Origin: CADEEN01 sp035716845
GTDB taxonomy: Bacteria; Pseudomonadota; Gammaproteobacteria; Burkholderiales; Burkholderiaceae_C
NCBI GenBank assembly: GCA_035716845.1
Contig: DASTJE010000227.1
Span: forward strand, 1-7,934
Direction: 5' to 3'
DNA length: 7,934 nt
Shown here: one piece after another, positions 1-7,934 of the stretch
Numbering within the stretch: position 1 is the stretch's first letter
How the letters are laid out: every line of letters begins with the position of its first letter
The notes under the pieces: generated by a model
Told to the model about the DNA's origin: nothing
Database searches by the model: none
What the model saw: the letters and a program-made list of their open reading frames with translations, nothing else
Translations under genes and position numbers: made by a program

Positions 1-1
1 A

Positions 2-973
2 TCACGCCGCCATCGGCACCAGGAAATCCCGGCTGATGCCCACCCCCAGGTCCGCCGCGCGGTCGAGAAACTGCGTCAGGTAGGCGTGCAGGCCTGTGGC
101 CAGGATCTCGTCGATGCGGCCGTACTGCAGGTCGCTCTGCAGGCGCCCTGCACGTCTCAGGGTTTCCACCGACTGTGCGTTGGCCACCTGGCGCAGATTG
201 GCCACCACTTCGTTCATGCAGCTGGCCAGCGAGCGCGGCATGTCCGGGCGCAGGATCAGCAGCTCGGCCACCTTGTCGGGCCGGATCACGTTGCGGTAGA
301 CCTTGCGGTAGACCTCGAAGCCGGACACCGAGCGCAGCACTGCGCTCCAGTGGTAGAAGTCCACCTCCTGCGACTCCCGTGCCTGGATCTGGCCGCGCGG
401 GCCGAAGTAGTCGCCGGCCAGGCTCTGGAACTTCACGTCGAGCAGGCGCGCGGTGTTGTCGGCGCGCTCCAGGAAGGTGCCGACGCGGATGAAGTTGAGC
501 GCCTCGTCCTGCAGCATCGTGCCCACGGTGACCCCGCGCGACAGGTGCGAGCGGAACTTGACCCACTCGAACAGGCTGCTCGGGTCGCGCTGCAGGTCGT
601 TGCGCTCGAGCAGGCGGTCGAACTCGAGCCAGGTCTGGTTCTGCGTCTCCCACACCTCGGTAGTGAGCGTGCCGCGCACCGCGCGCGCGTTTTCCCGTGC
701 CGCCGCAATGCACGAGACGATCGACGAGGGGTTGCCCGCGTCGCGCACCATGAAGTGCATGACGTGGCGCCCCTCGAACGCCGGGTACCGCGCCCGGAAC
801 GGCACCGTCAGCTCGGAGATGCCCAGCACGCCACGCCACGCCTGCTCGGCCTGCTCGGCCGACTGGGGCAGCAGCGACATCTGGTAGTTGACGTCGAGCA
901 TGCGCGCGGTGTTCTCGGCGCGCTCCATGTAGCGCGCCATCCAGTACAGGTGGTCGGCAGTGCGTGACAGCAT
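2..973 (-). CDS. Alpha-E domain protein (DUF403), partner of ATP-grasp ligase
   Basis: A 323-residue, mostly helical, soluble protein, full length for the alpha-E (DUF403, COG2307) family. The family hallmark is at the N terminus: MLSRTADHLYWMARY followed by ERAENTARMLDV at about 18-28. A second copy of that motif, ERADNTARLLDVKFQ, lies at about 169-183, so the protein shows an internal duplication. No signal peptide or membrane segment is visible. Its biochemical role is unknown; the family almost always sits beside, or is fused to, circularly permuted ATP-grasp proteins, and is inferred to work with them in a peptide-ligation or modification pathway. The ATG is 14 bases after the ATP-grasp stop, with AGAGGA 9 bases upstream of it, overlapping that stop codon, so the two genes are probably translated from one message. 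The TGA stop lies at 2-4, so the gene is complete. Family assignment is secure; function is not. Confidence 0.95.
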   Translation of the reverse strand: MLSRTADHLYWMARYMERAENTARMLDVNYQMSLLPQSAEQAEQAWRGVLGISELTVPFRARYPAFEGRHVMHFMVRDAGNPSSIVSCIAAARENARAVRGTLTTEVWETQNQTWLEFDRLLERNDLQRDPSSLFEWVKFRSHLSRGVTVGTMLQDEALNFIRVGTFLERADNTARLLDVKFQSLAGDYFGPRGQIQARESQEVDFYHWSAVLRSVSGFEVYRKVYRNVIRPDKVAELLILRPDMPRSLASCMNEVVANLRQVANAQSVETLRRAGRLQSDLQYGRIDEILATGLHAYLTQFLDRAADLGVGISRDFLVPMAA

Positions 974-987
974 GTTCGCGCGTCCTC

Positions 988-3308
<2,321 letters not shown>

Positions 3309-3312
<4 letters not shown>

Positions 3313-5744
3313 GGCGGGAAGGGCCGATCCTGCCAGTATCGCGGCACCGCCGTGCGCTCGCAGGCCTGTGCCCCCGGCGGCGTGTCGGAGCGCCAGCGCC
3401 ACGCTCCGCAGCGATCGGAGCGCACGACTGCGATCGCGCGCTCGGCATAGCGCGCCATGACCGCGGGCGCCGGATGGCCGAAGCGGTTGCGGTAGCCGTG
3501 CTGCACCACAGCCAGGCGCGGCTGCACCGCATCGAGCCAGGCCTCGCTCGACGACGTGGCGCTGCCGTGGTGCGGCACCAGCAGCACGTCGCTGCGCAAG
3601 CCTGCGCCGAGGGCCCGCACCAAGCGATCCTCCTGTGCGGCCTCGAGGTCCCCGGTCAACAAGGCCCGTCGGCCCTGGGCATCGCTGACCAGCAGCACGC
3701 ACGACAACGCGTTTGGCGTCATGGACGCCGAGCCCTGGTCCCCCGTCGTCGGATGCAGCACACGGAACTGCACGCCGTCCCAGGTCCAGGCCTGCCCGGC
3801 CTCGCAACGCCCGTGCGGCCAGGGGCCCGCGCGCAGCGGGTGCTGCGGCTCGAGCGAGGACGACAGGGCGCGCACCGGCAGCGCGGCCATCACCGCCGGC
3901 GCACCGCCCACATGGTCGCTGTCGCGGTGGCTGAGCATCAGCAGATCGATCGGCGTCCAGCCCTCGCCGCGCAGCAGCGGCACCAGCACGCGCGTGCCGG
4001 CGTCGCTGTCGCGCGAGAACTGCGGCCCGGCGTCGTGCAGCAGCACGTGCGTGCGCGTGACGATGGCCACCGCGCTGCCCTGCCCCACATCGGCGGCCAG
4101 CAACTCGAAACGGCCTTCGGGCGGCCGCGCCGACGAAGGCCACAGCAGCGGCAGCAGCAGCGGCACGGCGAGCAGGCGCAGCGATCGCGGCAGGGGCAGC
4201 ACGGCCAGCGCCCCGCCCAGCAGCGCCGCGGCCTGTGCCCAGGGCGGCGCGGCGGCGGCCGTCCACACCGCCCCGGACCATTGCGCCAGCACCTGCAGCG
4301 CTGCCACGAGTGCCTGCACCAGAGCGCCGGCCACGCTCCACAACGGCGGCAGCACGACGCCCAGCAGCGCCAGCGGCGTGACCAGCAAGGTGACCAGCGG
4401 GATGGCCAGCAGGTTGGCCAGTGCGCCCACCAGCGAGACCTGCTGGAAGAACATCAGCGACAGCGGCGCCAGGCCGACGGTGGCCACGGCCTGGCTGCGC
4501 AGCCCGGCCTTCGTCGCCGCGCGCCAGCCGCGGCGTGCGGCCGGCGACTCGGGCGCCGCCACGAGCAGCAGGCCGACCGCCACGAAGGACAGCCAGAAGC
4601 CGGGTGCCAGCAGTGCCCAGGGGTCGCCCGCGACGACGCAGGCGGCCGCCACCAGCAGCACCAGCGGCGCGGGCCAGCGCAGGCCCAGCGTCGCCAGCAG
4701 CACGGTGGCCGCGATCATCGCCACCGTGCGCTGCGCCGGCAGGCCCCAGCCCGCCAGCAAGGCATAGGCGACCGCGGCGGCCAGGCCCAGCCAGCGGCCG
4801 GCCAGCACCGCGGGCAGGCGGTGCACGGCCCACGCGCTGCGGCGCCAGAGCCCTGACGCAAGGCTGCCCGCGAGCCAGGCGAACATCGTCACGTGCAGTC
4901 CGCTGATGCTGACGAGGTGGGCAATGCCGGTGTCGCGGAACAGGTCCCAGTCGGCGCGCTCGATCGCGGCCTGGTCGCCCACCGTCAGTGCCGCCAGCAC
5001 CCCGGCGGTGCGCGCGTCCGGCACGCGGGCCGCAATGGCATCGCGGATCGCCTGGCGGGCGCGCTCGACCGGATGCGCCGCCGCGTGGTCCAGGAGGCGG
5101 GCCGGCGCCTGCGCGGTGGCGCGCACGTGGCCGGTGGCCCCGATGCCCTCCTCCAGCGCCCACAGCTCGAAGTCGAACCCATGCGGATTGCGCAGCCCGT
5201 GCGGGCGCTTCAGCCGCACCGTGAACTGCCAGCGCTGCCCCGCGCGCAAGGCCGTGAAGGGCTCGGCCAGCCGCACCTCGTCCTCGAAGCCGCGGTACCA
5301 GCCGAGCGACACGCGAGGCGGCACGCGCACGGCGGCCGCGCCGAGCGTGGCACTCTCGACCTCGAAGGCGAAGCGCACGCCGTCCGGGAGCTCGCGCGGC
5401 AAGTCGGCCACCACACCCGTGAGGCGCAGGTCTTGCCCCTCGAGTGACGACGCGAGCCGTTCGTCGAGGCGCCACTGTGCCCGCGAACCGGCCGCCGCGG
5501 CCGCCAGTGCCGCGAGGGCCAGCGCGACGGCCAGCCGCCACGGTACGCGCCACCCCAGCCGCGATGCCGCCAGCGGCGCCATGCCGGCCGCCGCGGCCAC
5601 GGCGATCAGGGCCAGATTGACGCCGTGCGGCCACGGCACCGGCTGCGCGAGCTGCGCGGCCACGCCGAACAGTGCGGCCAGGGCCCATCCGGCGACGGGC
5701 CATGCGCCCGCCGGCGCGCCCGAGCCCTCGCCATCGCCTCCCAT
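3309..5744 (-). CDS. comEC: DNA internalization competence protein ComEC/Rec2
   Basis: Inner-membrane channel protein that carries single-stranded DNA into the cytoplasm during natural transformation. The 811 residues have the complete ComEC architecture. N-terminal hydrophobic helices lie at about 12-90. A soluble OB-fold-like domain (DUF4131) spans about 95-235. The multi-pass Competence domain covers about 245-535 and carries the family signature LVSISGLHV at 277-285. A C-terminal metallo-beta-lactamase-like domain covers about 545-800. Its metal motif is intact: HRDSDH at 606-611, GDLE at 698-701 and PHHGS at 724-728, so the putative nuclease site looks active. The start at 5744 is chosen because it leads directly into the first hydrophobic stretch. 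An in-frame ATG at 5786 would add 14 polar residues and overlap the ridA start codon. The gene ends in an ATGA overlap with the transglutaminase gene and appears to be first in the operon. Neither start has a clear ribosome binding site. Confidence 0.95.
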
Positions 5745-5784
5745 CGGCCCAGTGTAGGATCGGCGCGCATCGCATTCGATCCCC
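5745..5784. promoter_or_regulatory. Divergent comEC/ridA promoter region
   Basis: Only 40 bases separate the two divergent start codons, so both promoters must be here or inside the neighbouring genes. For comEC, TACACT (complement of 5751-5756) is a fair -10 with TCGAAT 17 bases upstream as a weak -35; transcription would then begin at about the A of the ATG at 5744, giving a leaderless message. For ridA, TAGGAT at 5755-5760 is a possible -10 without a convincing -35. The two -10 candidates overlap by two bases. This is pattern matching to sigma-70 consensus only. Confidence 0.35.
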
Positions 5785-6246
5785 ATGAGCACCATCGCCG
5801 AACGACTGCAAGCCCTGGGCATCGCGCTGCCCCCCGTGGCCGTGCCCGCCGCCGCCTACGTGCCCTTCGTGCGCACCGGACCGCTGGTGTACCTGTCGGG
5901 TCACATCGCCAAGCGGGACGGCAAGCCCTGGGTGGGCCAGCTTGGCCTGACGATGTCGACCGCGGAAGGCCAGGCCGCCGCGCGGGCCGTCGCGATCGAC
6001 CTGCTGGGCACCTTGCAGGCCGCCGCGGGCGACCTCGCGCGCGTGCGACGCATCGTCAAGGTGATGAGCCTGGTCAACAGCACGCCCAGCTTCACCGAGC
6101 AGCACCTGGTGACCAACGGCTGCTCGCAGCTGCTGGTCGATGTGTTGGGCGCCGACGTCGGCGCGCACGCGCGCAGCGCCTTCGGCGTGGCACAGATCCC
6201 GCTCGGCGCGTGCGTCGAGATCGAACTGGTCGCCGAGGTCGCGTGA
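5785..6246 (+). CDS. RidA/YjgF family protein
   Basis: A soluble 153-residue Rid-superfamily protein of the longer (about 150-residue) subgroup typified by LPPV...YVPFVRTG near the N terminus. Characterised RidA members are cytosolic trimers that hydrolyse reactive enamine/imine intermediates made by PLP enzymes; the function of this subgroup is less certain. Visible family features are VYLSGHI (about 35-41), VRRIVKVMSLVNSTPSFTEQ (about 87-106), and Arg130 in HARSAFGV with Glu145 in VEIELVAEV. The 15-residue spacing between that Arg and Glu matches the ligand-binding Arg105/Glu120 pair of classical RidA, so the substrate pocket seems intact. The start is the first ATG of the frame, but it has no recognisable ribosome binding site. 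The gene is divergent from comEC and is followed after 70 bases by dsbB on the same strand. Its neighbours do not indicate a specific pathway. Confidence 0.93.
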   Translation: MSTIAERLQALGIALPPVAVPAAAYVPFVRTGPLVYLSGHIAKRDGKPWVGQLGLTMSTAEGQAAARAVAIDLLGTLQAAAGDLARVRRIVKVMSLVNSTPSFTEQHLVTNGCSQLLVDVLGADVGAHARSAFGVAQIPLGACVEIELVAEVA

Positions 6247-6267
6247 GCGGCGCACGGCCGCCCCGAA

Positions 6268-6316
6268 GCCGCCTGTGCCCCCCCGGAGGGCGGGCGCGCA
6301 GCGCCTGGGGGGCGGC
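6268..6316 (+). repeat. GC-rich compound stem-loop covering the dsbB ribosome binding region
   Basis: Outer arms GCCGCC (6268-6273) and GGCGGC (6311-6316) are perfect complements. They are extended after a small bulge by CCCC (within 6278-6284) against GGGG (6307-6310). Inside lies a tight hairpin, GGCGC (6293-6297), loop GCA, GCGCC (6301-6305). The right arm ends at the base before the dsbB ATG, so the G-rich tract that would serve as Shine-Dalgarno is in the stem. There is no following T tract, so a classical terminator is unlikely. The pattern of C-run, GGAGGG, GCGCGCAGCGCC and G-run resembles an intergenic repeat that I recall from Burkholderiales genomes; that memory is unverified here. 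Confidence 0.5.
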
Positions 6317-6823
6317 ATGATCGCGCGCCTGAACCGTCAGGCGCTGCTGCTGGCGATTGCCGGCGTCGCGGCGGGGGTGGTGGCCTTCGCGGTGATGACG
6401 CAGCACCTGTTCGAGATGCAGCCCTGCCCCTGGTGCATCCTGCAACGCATGATCTACCTGTCGATCGCCGTGGTGGCGCTGCTGGCGTGGCTGCTCGGCC
6501 GGCGCCCGGGTGGCCAGGCGGCCGGCTGGCTGCTGCTCCCGATGGCGGCCGCCGGGCTCGCCACCGCGCTGTGGCAGCACTTCGTCGCGTCGCGCAGCAC
6601 CTCGTGCGCGCTGACCTTCGCCGACCGCGTGGTCAGCGCGACGACGCTCGACGAGCTGCTGCCGGGCATCTTCCAGCCGCGCGCCTCGTGCGCCGACGCG
6701 GCGGTCACGCTGCTGGGCGTGCCCTACGAAGTCTGGAGCGCGATGACCTTCACGCTGCTGGTCGTCGCGGCCGCGCGCGCCGCGATGCTGGGTGCAGCCT
6801 CTGGGCGGCACGCCGGGGCGTGA
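6317..6823 (+). CDS. dsbB: Disulfide bond formation protein B
   Basis: Inner-membrane quinone reductase that reoxidises the periplasmic thiol oxidase DsbA and passes the electrons to ubiquinone or menaquinone. The 168-residue length fits the family, with four predicted membrane helices at about 9-28, 45-61, 69-88 and 142-160. Both redox pairs are present: Cys37-Pro-Trp-Cys40 in the first periplasmic loop, and Cys97 with Cys125 in the second loop. Arg44, four residues after the CxxC, matches the quinone-interacting Arg48 of E. coli DsbB. The C-terminal periplasmic loop motif LLGVPYEVWS also fits. The ATG at 6317 is chosen because it gives a short cytoplasmic tail (MIARLNRQ) before helix 1; frames running further upstream pass through ridA. 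A dsbA is not in the window. The G-run before the start lies inside a stem-loop. The gene converges with the oxidoreductase gene 24 bases on. Confidence 0.95.
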   Translation: MIARLNRQALLLAIAGVAAGVVAFAVMTQHLFEMQPCPWCILQRMIYLSIAVVALLAWLLGRRPGGQAAGWLLLPMAAAGLATALWQHFVASRSTSCALTFADRVVSATTLDELLPGIFQPRASCADAAVTLLGVPYEVWSAMTFTLLVVAAARAAMLGAASGRHAGA

Positions 6824-6850
6824 GCGCTCGGCGGCGGCCCGGTGCGCTCA
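6821..6850. terminator. Shared inverted repeat containing both convergent stop codons
   Basis: TGAGCGC (6821-6827) and GCGCTCA (6844-6850) are perfect 7-base inverted repeats around a 16-base centre, which itself can pair CGG (6829-6831) with CCG (6839-6841). The TGA of dsbB opens one arm and the complement of the TGA of the oxidoreductase gene closes the other. The structure would form in RNA from either direction. No T tract follows on either side, so it is at best a weak or Rho-assisted bidirectional end signal. Confidence 0.3.
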
Positions 6851-7903
6851 TCGCAGCGCGGCGTTGATCTTCTCCAGCACCGCGGGCCCCGGCACCAGGG
6901 CCGCTTCGTCGAGCCGGTTCAGCGGCACGGCAGTGGTGTTGAGCGCCTGGTGCAGGTCGCTGGCGGTGGGGTCGATGTAGATCAGGCCGGTGGCCACTTC
7001 ACCCCGCGCGGCCAGCGATTGCACCAGGTGCATCGCGGCCAGGCGGTCCGTCGGGTCGTGGTCGGCGCGCAGCTTGCGCAGGCACATCACGCTGCCGTCG
7101 GGCTGCGGCAGCATCAGGGCCTCGCCCGGCGCCGGCGACGCCTCGGTGGGGCGGGCGAGGTCGATGAAGTCGATGCGCGCCACCGCCTCGTTGTGGGCCC
7201 GCACGTAGTCGTAGCTGCGCGTGCTGCCCTCGTGGTTGTTGAAGGCCACGCAGGGGCTGACGACGTCGATCAGGGCCGCCGCGCCGTGGCGGATCGCGCC
7301 CTCGATCAGCGGCACCAGCTGCGCCTTGTCGCCCGAGAAACCGCGCGCCACGTAGGTGGCCCCCAGCTGCAGCGCCAGCGCCACCAGGTCGATCGGGTTG
7401 TCGGCGTTGACGAGGCCCTTCTTGCTCTTGCTGCCGCGGTCGGCGGTGGCGCTGAACTGGCCCTTGGTCAGGCCGTAGACGCCGTTGTTCTCGACGATGT
7501 AGACCATGCGCACGCCGCGGCGCATCGCGTGCGCGAACTGGCCCAGGCCGATCGAGGCCGAGTCGCCGTCGCCGGAGACGCCGAGGTAGAGCAGATCGCG
7601 GTTGGCGAGGTTGGCGCCGGTCAGCACGCTGGGCATGCGGCCGTGCACGGTGTTGAAGCCGTGGCTCGCGCCCAGGAAGTAGTCGGGCGTCTTGGAGCTG
7701 CAGCCGATGCCCGAGAGCTTGGCCACGCGGTGCGGCTGGATGTCCATCTGCCAGCAGGCCTGCACGATCGCCGCGCTGATCGAGTCGTGACCGCAGCCGG
7801 CGCACAGCGTGCTAATCTTGCCTTCGTAGTCGCGCCGCGTGTAGCCGACCTTGTTCTTCTCCAGCGTCGGGTGGTGCAGCCGGGGCTTGGCGATGTAGGT
7901 CAT
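6848..7903 (-). CDS. korB: 2-oxoacid:ferredoxin oxidoreductase, beta subunit
   Basis: Thiamine-diphosphate- and iron-sulfur-containing subunit of an enzyme that oxidatively decarboxylates a 2-oxoacid (commonly 2-oxoglutarate or pyruvate) to the acyl-CoA and passes electrons to ferredoxin. The 351 residues show CAGCGH (Cys34, Cys37), GIGCSSKTP (Cys68) and SPCVAFNN (Cys218), the four expected ligands of a [4Fe-4S] cluster. The ThDP/Mg motif GDGD at 111-114 runs to ENNGVYGLTKGQ at 138-149, which closes it. The C-terminal PFO-beta-C region spans about 215-290. The ATG at 7903 has AAGGAG eight bases upstream and overlaps a preceding stop codon as ATGA, the usual coupling to an alpha (or fused gamma-alpha) subunit. 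The symbol reflects family only; 2-oxoglutarate, pyruvate or other substrates cannot be separated from this subunit alone. Confidence 0.93.
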   Translation of the reverse strand: MTYIAKPRLHHPTLEKNKVGYTRRDYEGKISTLCAGCGHDSISAAIVQACWQMDIQPHRVAKLSGIGCSSKTPDYFLGASHGFNTVHGRMPSVLTGANLANRDLLYLGVSGDGDSASIGLGQFAHAMRRGVRMVYIVENNGVYGLTKGQFSATADRGSKSKKGLVNADNPIDLVALALQLGATYVARGFSGDKAQLVPLIEGAIRHGAAALIDVVSPCVAFNNHEGSTRSYDYVRAHNEAVARIDFIDLARPTEASPAPGEALMLPQPDGSVMCLRKLRADHDPTDRLAAMHLVQSLAARGEVATGLIYIDPTASDLHQALNTTAVPLNRLDEAALVPGPAVLEKINAALR

Positions 7904-7934
7904 CGGACCGACTCCTTGAATTCCTTGGGCGCCA
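7900..7934 (-). CDS. C-terminal end of upstream gene, probably the oxidoreductase alpha subunit (partial)
   Basis: In the frame one base off from the beta-subunit gene, the minus strand reads APKEFKESVR and a TGA at 7900-7902, which overlaps the beta-subunit ATG as ATGA. Only ten codons are in the window, so identity cannot be read from the sequence. Beta subunits of this family nearly always follow an alpha or fused gamma-alpha gene, and the ATGA overlap is typical of such coupled subunits. That is the basis of the call. Confidence 0.5.
   Translation of the reverse strand, partial: APKEFKESVR

Noticed and set aside
4140..4200. Repetitive GCAGCAGCGGCAG-like stretch, considered as a tandem repeat
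   Set aside because: It encodes a Leu/Pro-rich membrane segment of ComEC and has no fixed repeat unit.
6268..6316. Rho-independent terminator after ridA
   Set aside because: There is a stable GC stem but no T tract, and the stem runs directly into the dsbB start codon.
3313..6318. Extension of the transglutaminase frame upstream through comEC as one very long protein
   Set aside because: The extra part is an out-of-frame shadow of comEC and antisense to ridA, with no domain. The ATGA overlap and the family N terminus MIRVALHHTT fix the start at 3312.

Overview
The window is dense and very GC-rich, with short intergenic gaps, ATGA stop/start overlaps and long spurious antisense frames. Codon use and protein content (ComEC, RidA, DsbB, a 2-oxoacid:ferredoxin oxidoreductase, and a transglutaminase/ATP-grasp/alpha-E cluster) suggest a betaproteobacterium, most likely a Burkholderiales of the Rubrivivax/Leptothrix/Comamonadaceae kind. 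That placement is inference from gene content and style; there is no rRNA or marker gene to prove it.

Layout. (1) Positions 2-5744, minus strand: a four-domain run in the order comEC, transglutaminase, circularly permuted ATP-grasp protein, alpha-E protein. comEC overlaps the transglutaminase by ATGA. The transglutaminase reads straight into the ATP-grasp protein in one open frame, although a strong ribosome binding site and ATG are still present at the junction. The alpha-E gene follows after 14 bases. (2) Positions 5745-5784: a 40-base divergent promoter region. (3) Positions 5785-6823, plus strand: a RidA-family protein, a 70-base spacer holding a GC-rich stem-loop that ends right at the next start codon, then dsbB. 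(4) Positions 6848-7934, minus strand: the beta subunit of a 2-oxoacid:ferredoxin oxidoreductase and, at the window edge, the last codons of an upstream gene, probably its alpha subunit. dsbB and the beta-subunit gene converge, and both stop codons lie in the arms of a perfect inverted repeat.

How the genes work together. The transglutaminase, ATP-grasp and alpha-E genes form a widespread but biochemically undefined set. Comparative genomics has proposed that it makes or attaches a peptide-like modification, with the ATP-grasp protein as amide/peptide ligase and the transglutaminase-like protein as peptidase or amide exchanger. It is often found with a proteasome-like protease (Anbu), for which the sequence before position 1 would be the place to look. 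ComEC (DNA uptake), DsbB (periplasmic disulfide formation) and the oxidoreductase are housekeeping or accessory functions with no obvious direct link to that set. The most unusual points are the in-frame transglutaminase/ATP-grasp fusion with a retained internal start, a Glu where the transglutaminase triad normally has Asp, and several compact regulatory structures between genes.
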